A stretch of DNA of 46,514 bases, taken from the NCBI GenBank assembly GCA_021800255.1, contig JAJYZC010000020.1, forward strand, positions 1 to 46,514. Direction: 5' to 3'. Origin of the DNA: Acidobacteriota bacterium (GTDB lineage: Bacteria; Acidobacteriota; Terriglobia; Terriglobales; Acidobacteriaceae). The translations under genes and the position numbers were made by a program. The first letter of the stretch is position 1. The number at the start of each line of letters is the position of its first letter. Below, piece after piece: positions 16,422 to 24,985 of this stretch. The notes under the pieces are model-generated. The model was not told the DNA's origin, searched no databases, and was given only the letters and a program-made list of their open reading frames with translations.

Positions 16422-16472
16422 CCGCGAAAGCCACTCTGCAAGCATCAGGGAGACTTTCGCGGGTTTTGTTTG
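16422..16472 (+). terminator. intrinsic terminator after the PIN/TRAM gene
   Basis: CCGCGAAAG (16422-16430) pairs perfectly with CTTTCGCGG (16454-16462) and is followed by GTTTTGTTTG. It lies between two convergent genes, so it ends the plus-strand transcript. Confidence 0.75.
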
Positions 16473-16485
16473 TGCTCGAGGACTG

Positions 16486-17664
16486 TCAGTACTTCGGTGT
16501 CTTGGGGTCGATCTGGTCGGCCCAGGCGAGAATGCCGCCGGCCAGGTTTTTCACGTTTGGGTAGCCCGCCTCCGCCAGAAATTCGGCGATGCGTTGGCTG
16601 CGCGCACCCATCTTGCAATACACGACAATCTCGCGGTTGCGGTCGATCTCCTCGAGCCGCTGTGGAACTTCGTTTTGGGGAATCAGCTTGCCGCCGAGAT
16701 TGGCGATCTGGTACTCGAAGGGTTCGCGGACATCGAGAATAAAAAGATCCTCACCCGCGTCGAGCCGTTGCTTCAGTTCTTTGACGCTGAGTTGGGGAAT
16801 GCCGTTCTTCACCGCCTGCTCTGGTTCAATGGCGGGCGCGAGGCCGCAGAACTGCTGGTAGTCGATGAGCTGGGTGACGGTGGGGTGGAGGCCGCAGACG
16901 GGGCAATCAGGATCTTTGCGCAGCTTGAGCTCGCCGAAGCGCATGGCGAGCGCATCGACAAGAAGCAGCCGGCCGATAAGCGGCTCACCCTTGCCCAGAA
17001 TGAGTTTGATGACCTCAGTGGCCTGAATCATGCCGACCAGGCCGGGCAAAATGCCTAAAACGCCGCCCTCGGCGCAACTGGGCGCCAGGCCGGGCGGCGG
17101 CGGCTCGGGATAAAGGCAGCGGTAGCAGGGGCCGTCTTGAGTGGCGAAGACGCTGGCCTGGCCCTCGAAGCGGAAGATCGACCCGTAGACATTGGGCTTG
17201 CCGAGCAGAACGCAGGCGTCGTTGACCAGGTAACGGGTGGGGAAGTTGTCGGTGCCGTCGGCCACGATGTCGTAATCGCTGAGAATGCCGAGGGCGTTGG
17301 CGCTTGAAAGCTTGGTTTCGTGCTTGACTGCGTGGAGCGCGGGGTTGAGGGCGAGAAGTTTTTCTGCCGCGGAGTCGAGCTTTTTGCGGCCAATGTCGAG
17401 GGTGGAGTGGAGAATCTGGCGCTGCAGGTTGCTGGCATCTACGGCGTCGAAGTCCACCATGCCCAGCGTGCCCACGCCGGCCGCAGCAAGATAAAGCGCC
17501 AGCGGAGAACCCAGGCCGCCGGCGCCCACGCAAAGCACGCGCGCGGCTTTGAGCCGCTGCTGGCCCTCCCTGCCCACCTCGGGCAGAATCAGGTGGCGCG
17601 AGTAGCGCGCGAGATCGTCGCTGGTGAGCTCAGGAAGCTGGGTTGGGGAAGTTGTGGCGCCCAT
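16486..17664 (-). CDS. moeB: MoeB/ThiF-type adenylyltransferase fused to a rhodanese domain
   Basis: The 392-aa product has an E1-like domain (residues about 15-265). It shows YSRHLILPEVG, the nucleotide-binding GAGGLGSP, the Arg finger segment SNLQRQILH, DGTDNFPTRY, the catalytic-cysteine region APSCAEGGVLG, and zinc-binding pairs CYRC and CPVC. A C-terminal rhodanese domain (about 290-390) has active-site loop VVYCKMGARS. Such MoeZ/MoeBR proteins adenylate ubiquitin-like sulfur carriers (MoaD, ThiS, CysO) and convert them to thiocarboxylates. GGAGG precedes the ATG at 17664. The nearby JAMM peptidase (18879-19343) points to the same sulfur-carrier pathway; no carrier gene is in the window. 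Confidence 0.93.
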   Translation of the reverse strand: MGATTSPTQLPELTSDDLARYSRHLILPEVGREGQQRLKAARVLCVGAGGLGSPLALYLAAAGVGTLGMVDFDAVDASNLQRQILHSTLDIGRKKLDSAAEKLLALNPALHAVKHETKLSSANALGILSDYDIVADGTDNFPTRYLVNDACVLLGKPNVYGSIFRFEGQASVFATQDGPCYRCLYPEPPPPGLAPSCAEGGVLGILPGLVGMIQATEVIKLILGKGEPLIGRLLLVDALAMRFGELKLRKDPDCPVCGLHPTVTQLIDYQQFCGLAPAIEPEQAVKNGIPQLSVKELKQRLDAGEDLFILDVREPFEYQIANLGGKLIPQNEVPQRLEEIDRNREIVVYCKMGARSQRIAEFLAEAGYPNVKNLAGGILAWADQIDPKTPKY

Positions 17665-17723
17665 GCTGCGGGTCCTCCGGTAGCTTTTAGTCTATCTGGC
17701 CGAAGAGCAGGACGGCGCTGAAA

Positions 17724-17752
17724 GCGCGGCTCCGCGCATCGCAGAGCCGCGC
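17724..17752. terminator. GC-rich hairpin between two minus-strand genes
   Basis: GCGCGGCTC (17724-17732) and GAGCCGCGC (17744-17752) form a 9-bp stem with an 11-nt loop in the 121-nt gap after the secreted protein gene. There is no clear T-run on the minus-strand side, so it may be a terminator, a processing site or a dispersed repeat. Confidence 0.4.
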
Positions 17753-17785
17753 CAACGACAGACCAGGTTAAGCCGCAGAGAGAAG

Positions 17786-18643
17786 CTACGGCATGTGCTT
17801 TTTGGCTGTGGCGGGCTTGGCGGCCGGCTTGGGCTCCCAGAAGCCCGGATTCTCCTTGACCCATTGTGGGGGCGCGTAGCTCTGGCGCGGATTGATGGCG
17901 AACAACTCCGAATCCGAGCTCGCAATTGTGGAGGAAACAAGGCCGGTGAGCTTCGTTATGCCCTCTTTTCCCATCGCTGCGTCAAACTTCTTGCCCTCGG
18001 TGAAGCTTTCATCGATCTCGCCCAGAGATTTGTCGGCGCTGAAGAGGACGAATTCGTTGCCGCCGCCGTATTCCATCTCATACATGGCCCAATTCGCGTG
18101 CGTGCCGGCCTTCTGCTGTCCGGCTATCACCATCTTGACTAGATCGCTGAAGTCTTTCCGGTGGCCGGGGTGGATGTGGAAGGTGGTGATTTCCATATAG
18201 CGGACGTCTGCTAAATCCGGAATGGGGTGATAGCTGAGATCGCCGTCGTAATAGAGCACGAACTGGTCCGTGCCGTCGAGCAGTTCGCCGTCGGATACGC
18301 TCAGCCGGTCGAGTTCGGCCGAGAGAGCGGCATCCTTGTCCGTAGCATCCATATCCTTCTGCCAGGCCGCGAAGGACGCATACGCAGAGATGTACAGGGC
18401 GCGCGACCTGCCCGAAAGCGAGTTCAGAGCGATGTAGTGAGTGGGCCACTTGGCCTTGGTCATTGCCGCCACGAATCTGCTTTCCGAGGCGTCGTGGAGG
18501 GCACCGGCCTTGCCCGGCTTGATGAACTCCCGGTCGATCTGCAAGATCTTGGGCATGGTAGAAGGTGTTTGTTGAGCCGCGGCGAACGAACCGCCAACGA
18601 CCGCGAGGGCCAGTCCCAACAGGACAGAGTTGATGATCTTCAT
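17786..18643 (-). CDS. secreted protein of unknown function
   Basis: The 285-aa product begins with a signal peptide (MKIINSVLLGLALAVVGGSFAAAQ). The mature part is soluble, with two related-looking halves (KILQIDREFIKPGKAGALHDAS... and YMEITTFHIHPGHRKDFSDLVK...), a pattern like tandem alpha-beta NIPSNAP or monooxygenase-like folds. The C-terminal tail is Pro/Ala/Lys-rich. AGGAGG precedes the ATG at 18643; the frame's longer upstream extension lacks a ribosome site. I do not assign a function. Confidence 0.78.
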   Translation of the reverse strand: MKIINSVLLGLALAVVGGSFAAAQQTPSTMPKILQIDREFIKPGKAGALHDASESRFVAAMTKAKWPTHYIALNSLSGRSRALYISAYASFAAWQKDMDATDKDAALSAELDRLSVSDGELLDGTDQFVLYYDGDLSYHPIPDLADVRYMEITTFHIHPGHRKDFSDLVKMVIAGQQKAGTHANWAMYEMEYGGGNEFVLFSADKSLGEIDESFTEGKKFDAAMGKEGITKLTGLVSSTIASSDSELFAINPRQSYAPPQWVKENPGFWEPKPAAKPATAKKHMP

Positions 18644-18878
18644 GTGAATGTAACCTCCTGGATTTGCTCGGAGATGTCTTGCGGAAAAGGAGAGGAAAGG
18701 GAATCGCAAGGCCCCTGAGGTAAGGCGATTATTAGGGCCGGACCAGGCCCATGTAAAGAAGTTTTTTGATTTTCAAGAGAAAAGCGGCGGGAAATTGCAT
18801 TGGATTGGCGCCGATCCGGGGGGATGGCCGCCATTTCGCGCTGCCGGCAAGGCGAAGGCCGCCGAAGAGGGGTTGGAA

Positions 18879-19343
18879 TCAAGATGGTTGCGGGCGGACG
18901 GGGCGTTCGTCGATCTGAATCTCTTGCGGCTCAAAACGCTTGTTTTCTTCGGCTGCGCCGGCCAGCAGAAAGGCGTTGGTGTTGGCGGCTCTGCCGTGGG
19001 CAACCTCGGTGATGACGTAGCTGCAACCCAGCCAATGCGCTTCAGCAAGGTCGGTCACCGACCACTGCGCGGGGTGGCCGGGGTGGGAGTGATAAAAACC
19101 GGCGATCTCAAGGCCCAGGTCGCGCGCCTGCCGCTCGATCCGAATCAGCTCGCCGGGCGCGATCTCGTAGCGGTTGTGTGCGGAGCCGGTGCGGCTGTTT
19201 TCCGCGCGCACCGCCGCTTCGATCCACCAACCATCCTCGGTGGGGCGCCCCAGCAGCGCGCCGCAGCACTCGAACGGATCAGTTTCTTCACCATGAGCGC
19301 GGATCAAGTCGTAGACCGCGCGGGCGATGCGCAAAACGCTCAT
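18879..19343 (-). CDS. JAMM/MPN (M67-type) metallopeptidase
   Basis: The 154-aa product has a complete JAMM signature: E25 in ECCGALLG, then H85-S-H87-P, S95 and D98 (HxH-x7-S-x2-D) in GFYHSHPGHPAQWSVTD. These ligate zinc and cleave isopeptide or peptide bonds. Stand-alone bacterial JAMM proteins such as mycobacterial Mec release amino acids from ubiquitin-like sulfur carriers (CysO-cysteine adduct). The MoeB-rhodanese gene 1.2 kb downstream on the same strand fits that role. GGGAGG precedes the ATG at 19343. Confidence 0.9.
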   Translation of the reverse strand: MSVLRIARAVYDLIRAHGEETDPFECCGALLGRPTEDGWWIEAAVRAENSRTGSAHNRYEIAPGELIRIERQARDLGLEIAGFYHSHPGHPAQWSVTDLAEAHWLGCSYVITEVAHGRAANTNAFLLAGAAEENKRFEPQEIQIDERPVRPQPS

Positions 19344-19498
19344 GCTTCCTCCCAGATGCGCCCGGTCAACAGCGAGACGCGTTGGGCCCGGCAGGCATCC
19401 ATCCGAGCATTGCCGCGCGCAACAGGGGTATGCGAGATTGAAAGAGCAGGGAAGATGCCGTTACCTACGGTCCTATTCTCCCAGATTGGAAAGCGAAC

Positions 19499-19954
19499 AT
19501 GAGAAAAAAATCCCGTCATCCGAACTTCGATCAAACCCTCGATCTGCTGCGCGCCCACTCCTTCGATGTGACTCCCTTTGCAGCGGTTGCGGGTGGGATG
19601 CTGGTGAGCAAGCATGGCGCTGCGGCCGTGCTGGCGCCGGCTGCGGACGCCCCGGCCGCCTGCGCCGTAAGTCCAGGCGCGCTGGTCAATGGGGAAGTGG
19701 CCCGGCTGCTCGACCGCGGCTACCAGAAGTTCATTAAAACCTCCCAATTCGAGATTCCCGCTACGGCTCATCAATTGCATTCTATTCACGCATTCAGCGA
19801 GGAGCTGAATCAGCTCACTGGCGGGATCAGCCTCTACAACGAATCGCTGGGAACGACCGGGGACGTGTATCGCTACGACCGTCTGCGAGGACGGGAAGCC
19901 GAGCCAGCTGCTCCCGTGGAGCCTTGGCAGGCGCCGGTCGAGCATTGCAGTTAG
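19499..19954 (+). CDS. hypothetical protein, 151 aa
   Basis: A soluble protein without signal peptide, membrane segment or recognised motif. The N-terminus is basic (MRKKSRHPNFDQTLDLLRAHSFD); a central Ala-rich stretch includes a cysteine; the second half (KFIKTSQFEIPATAHQLHSIHAFSEELNQL) is polar. It diverges from the JAMM gene across 155 nt. The frame has codon use like its neighbours and no competing frame, which supports coding. Function unknown. Confidence 0.65.
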   Translation: MRKKSRHPNFDQTLDLLRAHSFDVTPFAAVAGGMLVSKHGAAAVLAPAADAPAACAVSPGALVNGEVARLLDRGYQKFIKTSQFEIPATAHQLHSIHAFSEELNQLTGGISLYNESLGTTGDVYRYDRLRGREAEPAAPVEPWQAPVEHCS

Positions 19955-20023
19955 AGGACGGCCCCCGTGGGGCGAAACGGCCTTTGGAGCAGATTGGTTC
20001 GTATTGACTTGGCGGGGCAGGCT

Positions 20024-20911
20024 ATGGAAGGAGCAGATAGCGTCAGCGGCCAGGCTGCGAAGCCACGCGAGCATCGCCGTCACCCACGCTATCTGATTGA
20101 CGGAGATTCTTCCCTTCTATTCGTTGATCTCGGCCTCAAGCGGGAATGCAAAATTATTGATCTCAGCCTGGAAGGCTGCCGCATTCGAACCAGAGAGAGC
20201 CTGCCGCGTAATGCCGGCACTCGCGTGGAGGCGTTCTTCAAAGTGAAGGGTATGGCATTCCGGTTCAACGGCATTTTGCGCTGGACCGATGGCCGGCAAC
20301 AGGCTGGAATTCAGTTCGTCGGCATGATCCCGCGCTGCCGCGCGGATTTGGCCGAGTTGATCGGGGAGATCGAAGCGGCTGGGCCCAAGAAAACGGGGGA
20401 CGAGCCGGTGCTGAAATCCTGCGCGCCGCCTTCGCCGCCGCCGCAGGCGAATGTGGCTGCACCTCCGCCCGCAAAACCGTCTGTCACCGCGCCCGTTCCA
20501 GCAGCGGATCCAGCCCCACCGCAGCCCGCGGCTGTTATTCAGGGCGCTAAGATGGAACGCCGCGCCCAGATTCGCCACGAAGTGGATACTTCCGTCCTCG
20601 TCCTTTTTGTCAGAAGCGGGGTGCCGCTGGCGGGGCGGATCGTCGATCTCAGCCTGGGCGGCTGCCGCATTCGCACCCAGGAGAAATTTCCAGTGGGCAT
20701 CTATACCCGCGTGGAAATTGAGTTTCGGCTATGCGGTTTGCCGTTCCGGCTGGGAGGCGTGATTCAGGCCATCCACAGCCGCGAGATCGTCGGGGTGCGA
20801 TTTCTCGATCTGAGCGATCGCAAGCGGCAGCAGGTCTCGGAGTTGATCGAAGAGATCAAGCTCGCGCGGATGGAGGCGAATGGGGCCGGCGCGACGGGTA
20901 CGGTCCCGTAG
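20024..20911 (+). CDS. tandem PilZ-domain protein
   Basis: The product (295 aa from the ATG at 20024) holds two PilZ domains. The first has REHRRHPR and DLSLEGCRIRT; the second has ERRAQIRHE and DLSLGGCRIRT. They are joined by a Pro/Ala-rich linker (about residues 130-185). The RxxxR and D-x-S-x-x-G motifs are those that bind cyclic di-GMP, so both domains look competent. It is probably a cytoplasmic c-di-GMP receptor; the output is unknown. A GTG at 19967 in frame would add 19 residues, and the ribosome site does not decide between them. Confidence 0.88.
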   Translation: MEGADSVSGQAAKPREHRRHPRYLIDGDSSLLFVDLGLKRECKIIDLSLEGCRIRTRESLPRNAGTRVEAFFKVKGMAFRFNGILRWTDGRQQAGIQFVGMIPRCRADLAELIGEIEAAGPKKTGDEPVLKSCAPPSPPPQANVAAPPPAKPSVTAPVPAADPAPPQPAAVIQGAKMERRAQIRHEVDTSVLVLFVRSGVPLAGRIVDLSLGGCRIRTQEKFPVGIYTRVEIEFRLCGLPFRLGGVIQAIHSREIVGVRFLDLSDRKRQQVSELIEEIKLARMEANGAGATGTVP

Positions 20912-20962
20912 GTTGCGGAAACAAGCGCCAGATGGCAGATGGGTGTGGAATGACTCTCACGG

Positions 20963-21850
20963 CTACCGCGCCCGCTCGCGTTGCAGCTCACGGTAGAGTT
21001 CGCTCTTCGAGCGGCCCAGGATGCGCGCCAGGCGCTTGAGGGCTTCCTTTTCGTCCCCGCCCCACTCGCCTTGAATCTGCGCCAGTTGGTCACCAAGCGT
21101 CGCAGGGACGGCAATCGCGGGCTGCGCCCCGGCCGGCGCCGATGGGTGGACGAGCAGAGTGAACTCACCACGGATGCGGTCGCGGGCGCCAAGCTCGCGG
21201 CGCACGGAGGCCACGGTTCCGCGCACAAACTCCTCGTGCATCTTGGTCAATTCACGGGCCAGAACCACGCGCAGGTCAGGCCCCCAAACGGCTTCGAGAT
21301 CGGCGAGGGTTCCAAGAATCCGGTGCGGGGCTTCGTAGAAGATGAGGGTTGCCGCGGATGCGTTTTGGGCCAGGGCTTCAAGGCGGGTCCGCCTCGCGCC
21401 GGCTTTCTCTGGCAGAAAACCGAGAAAGCGGAAGTCAGCGGCTGGCAAGCCGGAGGCGATAAGGGCGCTCAGCGCGGCGTTGGCGCCGGGGATGGGAATC
21501 ACAGGCACGCCGGCCGCGATGGCTTCCGCGGCGAGCCAGGCGCCGGGATCGCTGACGCCGGGCGTGCCGGCATCGGAGACCAGAGCGATGCGCTCTCCGG
21601 CTTTGAGCGCCTCGATCAGTTGCGGGGTGCGCTGGCGCTCGTTGTGCTCGTGGCAACTGATGGCCGGCGTGGCGATTTGAAAGTGGTTGAGCAGCTTTTG
21701 CGTTTGGCGGGTGTCTTCGCAGGCGATGCGGTCCACGCGCCGCAGCACGTCGAGGGCGCGCAGAGTGATGTCGCCGAGGTTGCCGATGGGGGTAGCAACC
21801 AGGTAGAGGCCAGGGGCGAGAGGTTTTTCTTCATCCGCGGCCATGGGCAC
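20963..21850 (-). CDS. rsmI: 16S rRNA (cytidine1402-2'-O)-methyltransferase RsmI
   Basis: The 295-aa product carries the tetrapyrrole-methylase-like fold of RsmI: LYLVATPIGNLGDITLRA at the start, ACEDTRQTQKLLNHF, LVSDAGTPGVSDPGA, and FLPEKAGARRTRLE. It uses S-adenosylmethionine to methylate the ribose of C1402 in the decoding centre. The GTG at 21850 has GGAG 7 nt upstream; ATG 21844 is a less well-spaced alternative. It lies directly downstream of the S2P-like gene on the same strand, 17 nt apart. Confidence 0.95.
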   Translation of the reverse strand: MPMAADEEKPLAPGLYLVATPIGNLGDITLRALDVLRRVDRIACEDTRQTQKLLNHFQIATPAISCHEHNERQRTPQLIEALKAGERIALVSDAGTPGVSDPGAWLAAEAIAAGVPVIPIPGANAALSALIASGLPAADFRFLGFLPEKAGARRTRLEALAQNASAATLIFYEAPHRILGTLADLEAVWGPDLRVVLARELTKMHEEFVRGTVASVRRELGARDRIRGEFTLLVHPSAPAGAQPAIAVPATLGDQLAQIQGEWGGDEKEALKRLARILGRSKSELYRELQRERAR

Positions 21851-21867
21851 GGTCAGTCTCCAAAGTG

Positions 21868-22977
21868 CTAGCGAGCCGCCTCGCGCTCCATGCGGCGCTG
21901 CTCGGCCAGCAGCGACATGGAGCTCATCAGGTTCTGCACGCTGACGATGCCCACCACGCGGCCGCTCTCGGCCACCGGAATCAAGCCCATCCCGTGGCCG
22001 GCGGTGATGCGGCGGATGGCCGCGCCCAGCGTGTCCTCCGGCCGCGCCACTTGAAAGGCGCGCGACATCACCGACTGGATGTAGCCGTTGCCGTCGTTGC
22101 GCAGAGCGTCGACGATGCGCTGGCGGCTCACGATGCCCACCAGTTGCGGGCCGCGCACTACGGGAAACTCGTCCTGCAAGGAATGAACGCAGCGCAGCAA
22201 AGCGTCGGCTAGAGTGTCAGAAGGCGACAGCGTGGCAAAATCGGTGAGCATCACTTCGCTCATGCGAACGGTATCGACTACGGACTGGAACAAGACCCCC
22301 TGATCCTCAATCTGGGCCCCGATCATGATGAAGAACCCGGCCAGGATGAGCCAGGGATCGAAGCGGAGCAATATGCCGGTCAGCATCAACGCCAGTGCCA
22401 GGGCTTGGCCCAGGACCACAGCCGAGCGGCCGTCCAGCGCGAAGCCGCGCTTGTGAGCGAAGCGGGAGCGGACCAGGCGGCCGCAGTCCAGCGGGTAGGC
22501 TGGCAGCAGATGAAGCACGCCCAGGAAAAACTGCATCCAAACCAGGCTGCGCAACAAATAGGCGGAGGTGACAAGCGGCAGCGTAAAAAGCGGGACACTG
22601 GCGCTGGCGCCCAGGATGGCGGCGGCCAAAATCAGCGCGGTGGCCACATTCGCAAGCGGGCCGGCCAGCGCCAAAACCAATTGCGCGCTGCCTTGATCGG
22701 CGTTTTTCTGGCTTTCAGGGTTGGCGTAGGCGAAGAGCCCGCCAATGGGAAGCAGAAGCACCGCGCGCAGGCGCAGGCCCAGCCAGGCAGCGGCCAAAAG
22801 GCGGGCCATCTCGCGTGTGGCCACCGCGGCCGCCAGAATCAGGAACAGGCCCAGGCAGCGCGGCCATCCCGCCGAAGCGCCCAGACCCAGAAAGACCAGA
22901 GCCAGAAGCGGGAAGAAGGCGTGGACGCGCATCTCCACGCCCATCCAGCGCCCTAGAGGAATGGACCATCCACGCAT
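21868..22977 (-). CDS. site-2-protease-like (M50) membrane protein with CBS domains, catalytic motif lost
   Basis: The 369-aa product has the M50 layout: N-terminal helices, central membrane core (LVLALAGPLANVATALILA), and two C-terminal CBS domains (about 240-360). The zinc motif HExxH is replaced by R55-E-M-A-R59 in AVATREMARLLAAAWLG; the second motif is partly kept (LLPAYPLDCGR, D164). Both His-to-Arg changes correspond to single CAC-to-CGC steps. Without these ligands peptidase activity is unlikely, so it may be a regulatory or chaperone-like pseudoprotease. The ATG at 22977 gives the natural membrane-protein start; the frame extends to 23733 but that part overlaps rsmD antisense and was rejected. 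Confidence 0.85.
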   Translation of the reverse strand: MRGWSIPLGRWMGVEMRVHAFFPLLALVFLGLGASAGWPRCLGLFLILAAAVATREMARLLAAAWLGLRLRAVLLLPIGGLFAYANPESQKNADQGSAQLVLALAGPLANVATALILAAAILGASASVPLFTLPLVTSAYLLRSLVWMQFFLGVLHLLPAYPLDCGRLVRSRFAHKRGFALDGRSAVVLGQALALALMLTGILLRFDPWLILAGFFIMIGAQIEDQGVLFQSVVDTVRMSEVMLTDFATLSPSDTLADALLRCVHSLQDEFPVVRGPQLVGIVSRQRIVDALRNDGNGYIQSVMSRAFQVARPEDTLGAAIRRITAGHGMGLIPVAESGRVVGIVSVQNLMSSMSLLAEQRRMEREAAR

Positions 22978-23010
22978 AAAAACATTGTAGATGGCGGGAA
23001 GGCGGAGCGG

Positions 23011-23123
23011 TTCACAATTCACAATGCACTGCCGGCGTGCGCCGATGCGGGGCAATGAATCGGGAGATGAGAACCAGGCTGCGAACGGCGAACCGCGAGC
23101 CGAAAACTGAAACGTGAAAGCTG
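23011..23123. repeat. heptamer arrays between divergent M50-like and rsmD genes
   Basis: Left arm about 23011-23031 (TTCACAA, TTCACAA, TGCACTG). Right arm about 23077-23123 (TGCGAAC, GGCGAAC, CGCGAGC, CGAAAAC, TGAAACG, TGAAAGC). Seven-base register is kept throughout. It is the one clear array inside the 12.5-25.5 kb block and lies in a divergent promoter region. Confidence 0.7.
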
Positions 23124-23139
23124 CTATATCCTGTTGCCG

Positions 23140-23721
23140 ATGCGCATCATTGCGGGAACCTACCGCTCCCGGCTGCTCACGGCGCCGGCGGGCATGGCCA
23201 CCAGGCCCACTAGCGACCGGCTGCGTGAGACCCTCTTCGACGTGCTGGGCGCGCGCATCCAGGGCGCCGCATTCTTGGATCTCTACGCCGGCTCGGGAGC
23301 CGTGGGCATCGAAGCGCTGAGCCGCGGCGGCGCGCGAACGGCGTTTGTGGAGCGGGCGCGCGGCGCGTTGAAAGCGTTGCGCGAAAATCTGGCCCGGCTG
23401 GGCATCAGCAGAGTAGCCCAAGTCTATGCCATGAGCGCGGCCAGGTTTTTGCGCGCGGCGGAAGCGGCACAGCCCTTCGATCTCGTGTTTCTGGACCCGC
23501 CGTATGAAGCCTCCGAAGAGTACGAAGCGGCGCTGATGCTCCTCGAGAACGCCGCAGCACGGTGGTTGGTTGAGGGCGCGGTGGTGATTGCCGAGCACCG
23601 GCGCAATCAGCGGCTGAAGGATCGCTACGGGAGACTGGAACAGACGCGCCTGCTGGAGCAGGGCGATGCGGCGCTGAGTTTTTACGCCCTGGCCGTGGCG
23701 GCCGGAGAAAGGACTCGTTAA
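23140..23721 (+). CDS. rsmD: 16S rRNA (guanine966-N2)-methyltransferase RsmD
   Basis: The 193-aa SAM-dependent methyltransferase shows the family start MRIIAGTYRSRLL, TRPTSDRLRETLFDVLG, the SAM site FLDLYAGSGAVGIEALSRG, and the catalytic DPPY in LVFLDPPYEASEEY. It modifies G966 of 16S rRNA, so it shares the ribosome-maturation theme with rsmI nearby. ATG 23140 was preferred over TTG 23134 because it gives the family-typical N-terminus. Confidence 0.94.
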   Translation: MRIIAGTYRSRLLTAPAGMATRPTSDRLRETLFDVLGARIQGAAFLDLYAGSGAVGIEALSRGGARTAFVERARGALKALRENLARLGISRVAQVYAMSAARFLRAAEAAQPFDLVFLDPPYEASEEYEAALMLLENAAARWLVEGAVVIAEHRRNQRLKDRYGRLEQTRLLEQGDAALSFYALAVAAGERTR

Positions 23722-23722
23722 A

Positions 23723-24823
23723 ATGCGTGGCATGAAAAAAGCAAGCCCTTACGCGATCGTTGGGGCGCTGATTCTGGCTATGGCCGGAGGGACACAGCGG
23801 TTCCAGAACTGCTATGCCCAAACAAGCTCCGGAGCCGCACGAAGCGCAGGTGGCCGGCAGGCATCCGCCCACCACCGCGCCGCTGCGCTTCCCAAAACCG
23901 CGCCCCAACTGGTTATCATCGACACCGACATCGGCGACGATATTGACGACGCCTTTGCGCTGGCCGTGGCGCTGCGCAGCCCGGAACTGAAGATTCTGGG
24001 GATTACCACGGAATTTGGGCCGACGGAGCTGCGCGCGCGGCTGGTGGACCGCTATTTGAGCGCAGTGGGGCGCACCGGCATTCCCGTGGCTGCGGGGATT
24101 TCCACCCCACAGCCCAACGTCTTTACGCAGGCAGCCTATGCGCGCCAGTGGCCGGCCCGCAAGCACCTCGATGCCGTAACCTTTCTGCTCAGCCAGATTC
24201 ACGCCCATCCCGGCCAGATTACCTTGATCTGTATCGGCCCGCTGTTCAATGTGCAGGCAGCCATCGCGCGCGATCCGGCTGATTTCCACAAACTGCGGCG
24301 GGTGGTGATGATGGGCGGGAGCATCTACCGGGGCTACGACGGCCCGAAGACGGGCGCGCACCGGCCCCCGGACGCGGAGTGGAACATCCGCTGCGATCCG
24401 GCCGGGGCCAAAGCACTGCTGGCCTCGGGCGTGCCGGTATTCATGATGCCCCTCGATTCCACGCAGATCCGCTTCGGTGAGCCGGAGCTGGGCAGGGTGC
24501 TCGCCCACGGCTCAGCGCTCACCAATCAGTTGTCCCTGCTCTACCAGGAGTGGTCCTCGGCTACCCAGCGGCTGACGCCGGTCCTTTACGATCCGGTAAC
24601 GGTGGCCTATACGCTCCGGCCGAAACTGTGCCCCGTTACGCCGATGCGGCTGGCAGTGGACAGCAAAGGCTTTACGCGGCCGGTTGCGGGCGCTCCGAAC
24701 GTGCAGGTCTGCCTGCATTCAGACGAGAAGAGAATCAAGCGGTTGTGGCTCGACCGGATCATAGGAGACTCAGTGCCCCGCCGGGTTGTGACGGAATCTG
24801 GCGCATCGAGAAACGCGAAGTAA
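23723..24823 (+). CDS. exported inosine/uridine-type nucleoside hydrolase
   Basis: The 366-aa product has a signal-like N-terminus (residues 1-32, ending near CYAQ) and a nucleoside hydrolase domain. The calcium-binding DTDIGDDIDDAFA cluster, ITLICIGPLFNVQAA, VVMMGGSIYRGYDG and AEWNIRCDPAGA are present. These enzymes split ribonucleosides into base and ribose; an exported form would scavenge nucleosides in the periplasm. AAGGA from the end of rsmD sits 9 nt before the ATG at 23723; the rsmD stop is one base upstream, so the two may be co-transcribed. Confidence 0.9.
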   Translation: MRGMKKASPYAIVGALILAMAGGTQRFQNCYAQTSSGAARSAGGRQASAHHRAAALPKTAPQLVIIDTDIGDDIDDAFALAVALRSPELKILGITTEFGPTELRARLVDRYLSAVGRTGIPVAAGISTPQPNVFTQAAYARQWPARKHLDAVTFLLSQIHAHPGQITLICIGPLFNVQAAIARDPADFHKLRRVVMMGGSIYRGYDGPKTGAHRPPDAEWNIRCDPAGAKALLASGVPVFMMPLDSTQIRFGEPELGRVLAHGSALTNQLSLLYQEWSSATQRLTPVLYDPVTVAYTLRPKLCPVTPMRLAVDSKGFTRPVAGAPNVQVCLHSDEKRIKRLWLDRIIGDSVPRRVVTESGASRNAK

Positions 24824-24985
24824 CGCACGTTTGCCGATAGTTTCCCCACTTTTCATCTTCATGCCGACCGTCAACCAGCCCACCAGCGCCGATGATCGGA
24901 CCATTCCATTGACAGAGCGGCAAGATTGGAGAAAAATGTTCAGTCAAACCAAGTTAAGCCGTCCTATGCAGTCTGTGGAGGGAAC

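Noticed and set aside
22978-23733. N-terminal extension of the M50-like protein
   Set aside because: The frame is open but overlaps rsmD antisense and would precede a natural membrane-protein start with a non-conserved 250-residue sequence.
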